This document shows positions 1-7,800 of a stretch of 64,000 bases of DNA, in pieces. The position numbers were made by a program, and so were the translations under genes. Each line of letters begins with the position of its first letter. Within the stretch, counting starts at the first letter, position 1. The DNA comes from Cellulomonas sp. SLBN-39 (GTDB lineage: Bacteria; Actinomycetota; Actinomycetes; Actinomycetales; Cellulomonadaceae), in contig NZ_VFOA01000001.1 of assembly GCF_006715865.1 (NCBI RefSeq), positions 2,418,001 through 2,482,000 of the forward strand, given 5' to 3'. The notes below the pieces were generated by a model that worked only from the letters and a program-made list of their open reading frames with translations, was not told the DNA's origin and made no database searches.

Positions 1-653
1 CCGACGACCGGGCCGTGCACGGTGCGCACGTCGAGCGCCGCGAGCCGCTCCTCGTCGTCGGCCGTGAGCGGGTCGCCGGTGTGCCGGAGCAGCGTGACAT
101 CGGGCGTCAGGGCCCGCATCAGCAGCGCCTGGTGCGCCGCGGCGGGGGACGTGGCCAGCACCCCCACCCGTGCGCCGCGCACCTCCCACCCGTGGCAGAA
201 CGGGCAGTGCAGCACGTCCCGACCCCACCGCTCGTGCAGCCCGGGCACGTCCGGCAGCTCGTCGACCAGCCCGGTGGCCAGCAGCAGGCGCCGGGCGTGC
301 AGGGTGCCTCCGCACGCCAGGTCGACGGCGAACCCGTCGGCCGTGCGCCGTGCGGCGACGACCCGGCCGTCGACGACCCGGGCACCGTAGCCCTCGGCCT
401 CGCGCCGCCCCGCGGCCACGAGGTCGCGGGGCGGCGTGCCCTCGCGGCCCAGCAGGTTGTGCACGCCCGCGGCGGGGGCGTTGCGCGGCGCACCGGCGTC
501 GACGACCGTGACCGTGCGCAGCGAGCGGGCCAGGACGACGGCGGCGGACAGGCCCGCGGCGCCGCCACCGACCACGACGACGTCGAGGACGTCGTCGGGC
601 GTGCGGGCCGTGGTGCCGGGGTGCGGGGCGGGGGGAGCGGGGGGCGTCGTCAT
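1..653 (-). CDS. NAD(P)/FAD-dependent oxidoreductase, thioredoxin-reductase-like (C-terminus off window)
   Basis: About 217 residues are visible, starting at ATG 653-651; the rest lies beyond base 1. Residues about 20-36 hold a dinucleotide-binding Rossmann motif (DVVVVGGGAAGLSAA). A CPFC motif at residues 150-153 matches the redox-active CxxC of the thioredoxin reductase superfamily. It probably transfers electrons from NAD(P)H through FAD to a dithiol. Many actinobacterial paralogues of this type are not true TrxB, so the electron acceptor is unknown. A TAnnnT -10 (TACCGT, read on this strand) lies six bases before the ATG, so the mRNA may be leaderless. The gene is divergent from an XRE-cupin regulator only 47 bases away, which suggests that regulator controls it. 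Confidence 0.85.
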   Translation of the reverse strand, partial: MTTPPAPPAPHPGTTARTPDDVLDVVVVGGGAAGLSAAVVLARSLRTVTVVDAGAPRNAPAAGVHNLLGREGTPPRDLVAAGRREAEGYGARVVDGRVVAARRTADGFAVDLACGGTLHARRLLLATGLVDELPDVPGLHERWGRDVLHCPFCHGWEVRGARVGVLATSPAAAHQALLMRALTPDVTLLRHTGDPLTADDEERLAALDVRTVHGPVV

Positions 654-710
654 GCCTCCACGGTAGGCACGGCATGCGCCAAAGGCATACAGTCTTGCGC
701 ATGACGCAAG
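654..710. promoter_or_regulatory. Compact divergent promoters with inverted-repeat operators
   Basis: This spacer separates the flavoprotein from the XRE-cupin gene. On the minus strand a -10 (TACCGT) covers 665-660. On the plus strand TACAGT covers 688-693. Each -10 ends six or seven bases before its start codon, so both transcripts are predicted to be leaderless. A perfect inverted repeat CTTGCG-CATGA-CGCAAG (694-710) overlaps the regulator's ATG. A second, imperfect repeat, ATGCGCC-AAA-GGCAT (674-688), lies between the two -10 boxes. These are natural operators for autoregulation by the XRE protein, by inference. Confidence 0.5.
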
Positions 711-1288
711 AAGAGGATCTCGACCAGGTCGTCCGGCACCGCATCCGCAGCCTGCGCGTCGCCCGCGGCTGGTCCCTCGACGCTCTCGCCGCCCGCTGCT
801 ACCTCAGCCCGTCCACGCTCAGCCGCATCGAGACCGGGCACCGCCGCATCGCCCTCGACCAGCTCGTGCCCCTGGCGCGCGCGCTCGGCACCACCATCGA
901 CGCCCTCGTCGAGCGGGACGACGACGACGTCGTGATCCGCGCCGAGCCCCAGAGCACGCCCGGGCTGACCACCTGGCTGCTCTCGCGCGAGCGCGACCTC
1001 AACGGCCTGTCCGTCGCGAAGATGCGGATCACCGCCGAGCGCCCCCTCGAGGGCCCCCGCGTGCACCCCGGCCGCGAGTGGTTCACCGTGCTGCACGGCA
1101 CCGTGCGCCTGCACCTGGACGACCGCGTCGTCCTCGTGCACGCCGGCCAGGCCGCCGAGTTCTCCACGATGCTGCCGCACGCGATCCTCGCGCACGACGG
1201 CCCCGTGGAGATCCTCAGCATCTTCGACCGCGACGGGCAGCGGGCCCACCTCGCCGGCGACGCCCGCCCCGAGCCCCCGCCGGCCTGA
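701..1288 (+). CDS. XRE-family transcriptional regulator with C-terminal cupin domain
   Basis: This 195-residue protein has an N-terminal helix-turn-helix at residues about 10-65 (RIRSLRVARGWSLDALAARC, then SPSTLSRIETGHR). A cupin barrel follows at about 105-185 (HPGREWFTVLHGTVRL, then HAGQAAEFSTMLPHAI). Such proteins are usually small-molecule-responsive repressors or activators of a neighbouring enzyme gene, here the divergent flavoprotein. I chose ATG 701 rather than the in-frame upstream GTG-type start at 674 because a -10 ends at 693 and places the transcript start at the ATG. Its stop codon is immediately adjacent to the stop of the convergent LLM gene, with no spacer. Confidence 0.85.
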   Translation: MTQEEDLDQVVRHRIRSLRVARGWSLDALAARCYLSPSTLSRIETGHRRIALDQLVPLARALGTTIDALVERDDDDVVIRAEPQSTPGLTTWLLSRERDLNGLSVAKMRITAERPLEGPRVHPGREWFTVLHGTVRLHLDDRVVLVHAGQAAEFSTMLPHAILAHDGPVEILSIFDRDGQRAHLAGDARPEPPPA

Positions 1289-2362
1289 CTACCCCTCGGC
1301 CAGCAGCTCGCGCACCCGCGGCAGCACCCGCGTCCCGTACAGCTCGATCGCGTGCGCCAGCTGCGCGTGCGGCATCGGCCCGTTGGAGTACTTCAGGTCG
1401 AAGCGCTGCACCCCGAGCTCGCGCACCGTCGACGCGATCCGCTGCGCCACCGTCTCCGGCGACCCCGCGAACACCGCCCCCTCCGACGCCTCGCGCTCGA
1501 ACTCCGCGCGGCTCGTGGGAGGCCACCCGCGCTCACGCCCGATCCGGTCCCGGTTGGCCTTGAAGTGCGGGAACATCAGGTCCAGCGCCTCGTCGTCGGT
1601 GTCGGCGACGAACCCGGGGGAGTGCACCCCCACCGGCGGCACCACGGCGTCCTCGCCGTGCAGCTGGCGGATCGCCCGCGCGTACAGGTCCACGTACGGC
1701 GCGAACCGCGCCGGCGCACCGCCGATGATCGCCAGCATCATCGGCAGCCCGTGCGTCGCCGTCCGCACCACCGACTCCGGGCTGCCGCCCACGCCCACCC
1801 ACACCGGCAGGGCACCGCGCTCCGTCGTCGGGTACGCCCGCTGCCCCCGCAGCGGCGCCCGCGTGCTGCCCGTCCACGTGATCGGGCCCTCGTCGCGCAG
1901 CCGCGCCAGCAGGTCGAGCTTCTCCTCGAACAGCACCTCGTAGTCGCCCAGGTCGTGCCCGAACAGCGGGAACGACTCCGTGAACGACCCGCGCCCCACC
2001 GTGATCTCCGCCCGACCCGAGCTGATCGCGTCGAGCGTCGCGAACCGCTGGTACACCCGGACCGGGTCGTCCGAGCTCAGCACCGTCACCGCCGAGCCCA
2101 GCGTGATCCGCTCCGTCCGCGCCGCCACCGCCGCCAGCACCACCTCGGGCGCGGAGATCGCGTAGTCGTCGCGGTGGTGCTCGCCGACGCTGAAGTGGTC
2201 GATGCCCACCGCGTCGGCCAGCACCCCCTCGGCGACGACGTCCCGCAGCACCTGGTGCGCGGGCACCGGCGCCCCCTGCGCGTCGACGGTGACGTCGCCG
2301 AACGTGTCGATCCCGAACGTGACGGCGGGCGGGTCGGCCTGGCTGCTGGTGGGTGTGCTCAC
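1289..2362 (-). CDS. LLM-class flavin-dependent oxidoreductase (luciferase-like monooxygenase)
   Basis: A 357-residue TIM-barrel flavin monooxygenase of the bacterial luciferase family. It uses reduced FMN and oxygen on an unidentified substrate. Family features include FGIDTFGDV at the N-terminus, DHFSVGEHHRDDYAIS at about 60-75, the segment GRAEITVGRGSFTESFPLFG, and a C-terminal YGTRVLPRVREL. GTG 2362 is preferred over the longer reading to 2518 because the upstream residues are low-complexity and basic, and homologues begin just before FGIDTF. No flavin reductase is adjacent, unlike the second LLM gene at 18.6 kb. The substrate cannot be read from the sequence. Confidence 0.88.
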   Translation of the reverse strand: MSTPTSSQADPPAVTFGIDTFGDVTVDAQGAPVPAHQVLRDVVAEGVLADAVGIDHFSVGEHHRDDYAISAPEVVLAAVAARTERITLGSAVTVLSSDDPVRVYQRFATLDAISSGRAEITVGRGSFTESFPLFGHDLGDYEVLFEEKLDLLARLRDEGPITWTGSTRAPLRGQRAYPTTERGALPVWVGVGGSPESVVRTATHGLPMMLAIIGGAPARFAPYVDLYARAIRQLHGEDAVVPPVGVHSPGFVADTDDEALDLMFPHFKANRDRIGRERGWPPTSRAEFEREASEGAVFAGSPETVAQRIASTVRELGVQRFDLKYSNGPMPHAQLAHAIELYGTRVLPRVRELLAEG

Positions 2363-2477
2363 GCCCGCCCCAACGCGCGGGGCGCGGCACCGTGTTCCCA
2401 CGGTCTGCGGCGGGAGCGGCGTTGTCCGACCGGGCTGCCGATGAGAGGGTCGTCCGGACCGACGACGAGGGCGTGCC

Positions 2478-2729
2478 ATGACGACCGGCGACATCCCGGA
2501 GGTGCTCCGTGCACCCACCCGCGCGGGTGCTGCCCGCTTCCCGTGGCTCGGCTACCCGTTCACGTCGGTCGGGTCGACGGCGGTGCACGTCGACTGGGAG
2601 GAACGGCCGGTGACGTTCCGCCTGGTGTCCGAGGGCACCCTCTTCTCCCGGGCCCGGGTCAACGACCGCGAGGTCTTCGTCGACCGGCGCTGCGGACGCG
2701 CTCTGGAGAAGCTGTGGGCGCACGGGTAG
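2478..2729 (+). CDS. Small hypothetical protein
   Basis: An 83-residue ORF with ATG 2478 preceded by GAGG at a plausible spacing. The predicted protein is soluble, with no signal peptide or membrane segment. Its middle region is rich in beta-type residues (VTFRLVSEGTLFSRARVN) followed by a basic stretch. I do not recognise a family. It lies upstream of arr on the same strand with an 86-base gap. The third-position G+C pattern and ribosome-binding site favour coding, but its shortness leaves doubt. Confidence 0.45.
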   Translation: MTTGDIPEVLRAPTRAGAARFPWLGYPFTSVGSTAVHVDWEERPVTFRLVSEGTLFSRARVNDREVFVDRRCGRALEKLWAHG

Positions 2730-2815
2730 CGTCGCGCCCGCGGATCCGACCCCGATCGGCCTCGTCGACGGTCGACCGAGCACGGCGGTGCGGTCGCGCC
2801 GGGGAGGGGGTCGAC

Positions 2816-3280
2816 GTGGACGAGGACGAGCCGGGCGACGCTGTCAGCCCGGTGACGTACGAGCGGTGCGGGCACGTGACCGGGCCGTTCCTGCACGGCA
2901 CCGCGGCCGTGCTCGACGTCGGGGACCACCTGGCGCCCGGGCACCGGTCCCACTTCCAGGACCGGGCCCTGCGGCACGTGTACTTCACGACGCTCGTGAG
3001 CACCGCCGCCTGGGGTGCGCAGCTCGCCGCCGCGCTGCGCGACGTGCCCGGGCCCGGGCGGATCTACGTCGTCGAGCCGCAGGGGCCCTTCGAGGACGAC
3101 CCGAACGTCACCGACAAGCGGTTCCCCGGCAACCCCACCCGGTCCTACCGCACGCACCACCCGCTGCGCGTCGTCGACGAGCTGCGGGACTGGGAGCGGC
3201 ACCCGCCGGAGGCGGTCGAGCAGATGCTGACCAGCCTGGCGCGGCTGCGCGAGCAGGGGCTGGACGTCGTCGAGGACTGA
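2816..3280 (+). CDS. arr: NAD(+)--rifampin ADP-ribosyltransferase
   Basis: The protein of 154 residues has the usual size of Arr enzymes, which inactivate rifamycins by transferring ADP-ribose from NAD+ to the ansa-chain hydroxyl. Arr signatures seen here are GPFLHGTAAVLDVGD (about 25-40), SHFQDRALRHVYFTT (48-62), WGAQLAAAL, IYVVEPQGPFEDDPN (83-98) and KRFPGNPTRSYRT (101-113). The conserved His and Tyr of the H-Y-D-type NAD site are present. GTG 2816 has a strong GGGGAGGGGG purine tract five bases upstream. It is a single gene with no nearby transposon or integron signs, so it looks like an intrinsic chromosomal resistance gene. Confidence 0.92.
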   Translation: MDEDEPGDAVSPVTYERCGHVTGPFLHGTAAVLDVGDHLAPGHRSHFQDRALRHVYFTTLVSTAAWGAQLAAALRDVPGPGRIYVVEPQGPFEDDPNVTDKRFPGNPTRSYRTHHPLRVVDELRDWERHPPEAVEQMLTSLARLREQGLDVVED

Positions 3281-3307
3281 CGGTGGGGCAGCGTCCGGCC
3301 TGGCCGG

Positions 3308-4291
3308 TCAGCGGGCGCGGGCCACGCCCGACGGGCCCGTGACCCCGGCGACGAGTCGTGCGGCGGCGGAGTCCTCCGGGACGACGAGGGTCGTGGTGAC
3401 GGCGGTCGTGTGCAGGCCGATCACCACGGTCTCCTCGTACCGGGGGTCCGGGCCCGCGTCGAGGCGGGTCAGCGTGGACAGGGGAACGACCAGGCGGGAC
3501 GAGGACACGACCGGTGCGGTGCCGCGGCTCACCTGCTCGCGGCGGCCGAAGACCTCGAGCGCGCCCGCGCCGCCGGCCAGCACGGCGCCCTGGAGCGTCG
3601 CCGGCGAGAGGCTGTGCGCCAGCCGGTGCACGAGACCGTCCCACCCGGTGCCGCGCGGCACGAGGCGGCGGCGGCCGTGCGCCGCCCAGACCGTGAGCCG
3701 CGCGCCCACGCCCGCGACCTCGCGGAAGTCGGCCTCCAGGGCCTGGTCGTCGCGCCCGAGCGCCCGCGTCGGGCTGTCCGTCACCGCGGCGCGAGCGCCC
3801 TCGGCGAGCAGGGCCCCGACGGTGGAGGCCGGCGCGGACGCGGCGGCGTCGCGCAGCGCACCGACCAGGCGGGTGATGTGCGCGCGGGCCGACCCGTTGT
3901 AGCTGACCGTCACGTCGGTGCCGGTCGTCGTGCGGACCGTCAGGCGGCCGTGGAGCAGGTCGACGACGTCGTGCACCACGGCGATCTCGTGCAGCGGGAC
4001 GGTCTGCTCGGCGTAGCCGGCGCCGTACGGGGTGGCGCGCCGGTCCGGGGTGGTGCGGCTGAGCACCGTGAGGTTCTCCGCGCCGAGCACGAGCAGGTGG
4101 TCGTACAGGTCCATGTCCGGCGTCGCGTCCCGGCGGGCGATGCTGCGGGGGACCTTCAGCACCAGGCGCACGGCGTCCAGGTCGAGAGCGTGCCCGCGGA
4201 ACAGGCGCGGCACGTCGTCCGGGCTGCGCACCTCGTCGATCCACGGCCCGAACCGGTCGTACTCGCTGGTGCCCGTGCGGATGGTGTCCAC
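3308..4291 (-). CDS. Hypothetical actinobacterial protein
   Basis: A 327-residue protein starting at GTG 4291. I do not recognise a named family. It is predicted soluble, without signal peptide or transmembrane segments. The first half contains HALDLDAVRLVLKVPRSI and a segment around RTTTGTDVTVSYNGSARA that resembles PH-like or beta-barrel proteins predicting membrane or lipid contact. The second half has alternating beta strands (GARLTVWAAHGRRRLVPRG and YEETVVIGLHTTAVTTTLVV). It is convergent with arr and lies 48 bases downstream of the isoprenylcysteine-methyltransferase-like gene on the same strand, so the two may be co-transcribed. No function is proposed. Confidence 0.7.
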   Translation of the reverse strand: MDTIRTGTSEYDRFGPWIDEVRSPDDVPRLFRGHALDLDAVRLVLKVPRSIARRDATPDMDLYDHLLVLGAENLTVLSRTTPDRRATPYGAGYAEQTVPLHEIAVVHDVVDLLHGRLTVRTTTGTDVTVSYNGSARAHITRLVGALRDAAASAPASTVGALLAEGARAAVTDSPTRALGRDDQALEADFREVAGVGARLTVWAAHGRRRLVPRGTGWDGLVHRLAHSLSPATLQGAVLAGGAGALEVFGRREQVSRGTAPVVSSSRLVVPLSTLTRLDAGPDPRYEETVVIGLHTTAVTTTLVVPEDSAAARLVAGVTGPSGVARAR

Positions 4292-4339
4292 CTGTCGCAG
4301 TGTCCTCCGCGTGCGGCGGGCCCGGCAAACGGCGGTACG

Positions 4340-4819
4340 TCAGCCGCGGCGGCGCGGTGACGGCACGAACCGCGGCGTGCGGGCCGCGTACGCGGCGTAG
4401 CCGTCGAACCGCTCCGTCAGGTGCCGCTCCTCGAACCGCGCCTTGACGTGCAGCAGCACCACCAGCGCGACGAGCACGCCCACGCGGACGGCGCTCCCCG
4501 AGACGGCGACGACGCCCGCCGCGGCGAGCATCAGCCCCGAGTACACGGGGTGCCGCACCCACCGGTACAGCCCGCCCGTGCGCAGCACCGCGTGCCGGTT
4601 GGGCAGCGGCACCGCGGTCAGGCCCCGGCCGAGCGCGGTCGCGGCGACGAGCACGACCACCAGCCCGCCCGCCACGGCCGCCAGGCCGAGCACCCGCAGC
4701 CAGCCGGGCACCGGCCACGCCTCGCCGGCCGGGAGCAGGACGAGGGCCGCGAGCAGCAGCATCTGCCCGGCGACGAGCAGCCAGGCGGTCGGCAGCGCGG
4801 GGTGGGCGCGGGCGGGCAC
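4340..4819 (-). CDS. Isoprenylcysteine carboxyl methyltransferase (ICMT)-family membrane protein
   Basis: A 159-residue integral membrane protein with four hydrophobic segments (about 10-28, 38-58, 80-100 and 102-122). It has the family motif LYRWVRHPVYSGLML followed by ERHLTERFDGYAAYAARTPRFVP, typical of ICMT/PEMT-like methyltransferases that bind S-adenosylmethionine near the C-terminus. Bacterial members methylate unknown small molecules or lipids. Start GTG 4819 lies four bases after the stop of the helicase-nuclease gene, so translation may be coupled to it. Whether it works with that gene is unknown. Confidence 0.8.
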   Translation of the reverse strand: MPARAHPALPTAWLLVAGQMLLLAALVLLPAGEAWPVPGWLRVLGLAAVAGGLVVVLVAATALGRGLTAVPLPNRHAVLRTGGLYRWVRHPVYSGLMLAAAGVVAVSGSAVRVGVLVALVVLLHVKARFEERHLTERFDGYAAYAARTPRFVPSPRRRG

Positions 4820-4823
4820 GGGC

Positions 4824-7800
4824 CTATCGTCGCGCGTCGGCGTCCGCCAGGCGGCGCGCCACGGCGGCACCGATGCGGGCGACGATCGCCGACCCGTTGC
4901 GCTGGAACCCGAGCTCGCGCTTGACGGCCTCGTACACCTCGGCGTTCGTGCGCACCACGTCGTCGCTCGTGACCCACCGGACCATCGCGTCGAGCTCGAC
5001 GTCCGTGTACGCGGCCAGGTCGTGACCGGGCGGCACGAGCGGCCGGGGGCCGCGTCGCCCGGTCGGCGCGGGCGAGGGAACCCCGGCCGTGCCCGTGAGC
5101 TCCTCGGCCTGTTCCCCCGCGCCCGGCCGGGGCGTCCCACCGGCCCGACCGGGCGTCGCGGCGTCCTCGTCGAGCGCCGCCCGGTAGGCGCGCAGCACCC
5201 GGTCGACCTGGGCGTCCGGGTCGCGGAACCAGTCCGTCGACCACACGCGCACGAACCGCCAGCCCCGCGCCTCCAGGGCCTCCTGGCGCAGCCGGTCGCG
5301 CTCACGGGCCGTGGTGCCCGAGTGGTACGACGCGCCGTCGGCCTCGACCGCGAGCAGGAAGCGACCCGGCCGGTGGGGGTGCCGCACCGCGAAGTCCAGG
5401 CGGTACCCGCCGACCCCGTACTGCGGCGTCACGTCGAGGCCTGCGTCCTGCAGGCGGCGCAGCACGTCGTGCTCGAACGGGTTCAGCGGCGTGCCCGTGG
5501 GTCCCTCGTCGCCGAACGACGCCCCGGCCGTCGCGGCGAACGTGATGAACCTGCGCATCAGTGCGAAGCCCTCGGCGTCGCTCGCGCGCTCGTCGACCTC
5601 GTCGGCCCGGAAGCTCGTCACCAGCAGCAGGTCGCGCCGGGCCCGGGTGATCGCGACGTTGACGCGTCGGTGCCCGCCGGCCTGCAGGACCGGGCCCCAC
5701 GCGTGCCGCAGCCGCCCGTCGTCGCCGTGCCCGTAGCCGACGGTGAGGATGATGCGGGACCGCTCGTCGCCCTGGACGCGCTCGATGTTCTTGAGGAAGA
5801 ACGCCTCGTCGCGGTCGGGGGCGAACCAGGCCCGCACCGCGTCCGGGGCGTCCTGCAGCTGCCGCTCCAGCTCGTCCGTCAGCCGCTGGGCGTGCCGCTG
5901 CCCGAACGCGATGACGCCGAGGGACTCCTCGGGCCGGGTGCGCGCGTGCTCCAGCACGAGGTCGACGACCGCGAGCACCTCGGCTCGCGGCGACAGGTTG
6001 TGCCGCCCGACCCCGCGCGACCGCGGGACCACCAGGTGCTGCAGCGACGTCGGCCCGTCGGCGGCGGGGAACGTCGTCATCTGCCGGCCCACGGGTTCGT
6101 ACACCCAGCGGTTGGACGTGGCGATGAGGCGCTCGTCGCGCGAGCGGTAGTGCCACGACAGGTGACGCGACCGCTGCGGGCCCAGGCGCACCTCGACCGC
6201 GTCGAGGATGCTCTCCGCATCCTGCACCGCCAGCGCCGGTCCGTCCTCGTCCGGCTCGTCGTCACCGTCGAGCGTCGTGGTGAACACGGTCGTCGGGGGC
6301 AGCTGGAGGCTGTCGCCGGCGACGACGACCTGCCGGGCCCGCGCGATCGACGGCAGCGCCGCTGCCGGCTGGATCTGGCTGGCCTCGTCGAAGATCACGA
6401 CGTCGAAGACCTGCTCCTGCGGGAGGAGCTCGCTGACGGTCTGGGGGGACGCCGCCCACACGGGCTTGGCCGCGAGCAGCACGTCCGGGGCCTGCGCGAG
6501 CAGCCCGCGCAGCGGCAGCAGCCCGCGGCGCCGCCGCAGCTGGGCGGCCAGCAGCTCGGCCTGCCGCGGGTGCGCGTCGAGGGCGTCGGCGAGCCGTTCG
6601 GCCGCCGCGCGGGCGATGCGGCGGGCGTTGAGCTCCCGCGCCCGGGCGTCGCAGGCCGCGTACCGCTCGGCTGCCCGGTCGCGCACCGTCGCGTCCACAC
6701 CCAGCAGGCGGGGGTCCTGCCCCTCGACCTGCTCCAGCACCGTCGTCGCGAAGGCGTGGCTGAGCCGGTCGGCGGCCTCGTCACCGTCCGCGGGCGGGTC
6801 GTCGTGCAGGTCCTGCACGAGGGCGGCGCAGCCGAGGGCCACGAGCTCGTCGCGCAGCGCGTGCAGGCGGGGGAACCGGCGGTGCACGGGGTCGGCGGCG
6901 AGCCGGCGCGCGGTGGCCGCGAGCTCGGCGGGCGCGGCGTCGTCGACGGGCACGTCCCGCACGGCCGCGCGCAGCCGGTCGACCGCGACCCGCACCTGCG
7001 CCCACGGCCCCGCGAGGTCGGCGAGCGCCGCGTACGGCGGCGGTGCGGCCGCCGGCCGCCGCTCGCGCAGGGCGACCGCCTCGAGGAGGGCGGCGGCCAG
7101 CGTCGCGTCGTCGTGGCCCGGGTGCTCGGCGCGGGCGCGCCGGACCAGCGCCCGCGCCTCCCAGGCGCCGACACCGGCGTCGCGTCGGGCGGGCCGGCCG
7201 CCGAGCGCGGCCGCCGTGCGCACCAGCTCGGCGACGTCACGGGCGGGGTCCAGCGCGGCGCCGAACCCGCGGCGGGCGAGCGCGTCGGCCGCGCCTGCGT
7301 CGGTGACCAGCGCGTCCGCCGCCGCCCACGTCGCGGGCGTCGGCGCCCCGACCTGCGCCGCCAGCGCCTCGACCTGCCGGGCCAGCGGTGGCAGCCGTGA
7401 GGCGACGGTCGTGGCGGCCCCGTGCGCCGCGGTGACGGCCTGCGCGGTGCGCAGGTGGGGGAGCGACCACCCCGGCCCCTGCAGCCCGGGCCCGACGCCC
7501 CCGAGGTCGACCAGCGCCCGGGCCGCGGACCGCAGGCGCTCGTGCGTCGTGGCGTCCCACCGCGCCAGGGCGTCGGCGTCCAGGCGGGTCGGCCGGCCGG
7601 CGTGCGCCTGCGTGGCGACCGCCCAGTCCAGCAGCCCCCACGTGCCGTCCGGCCCGCCCGCCAGCGCCAGGCCCCACGGCTCACGGACCTCGTGCGTCGC
7701 GTCGTGCGCGTCCACCAGCACGGCGCGGTGCTCGACCAGCTCGTCGTGCAGCGCCTCGACCCGGGGCCGGCCGACCTGGGTGCGCCGCTGCATGGCCTCG

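Noticed and set aside
1352..3280. 642-residue plus-strand ORF
   Set aside because: Its first two-thirds are antisense to the LLM monooxygenase and have Arg/His-rich nonsense composition; only the last 154 codons are the real arr gene.
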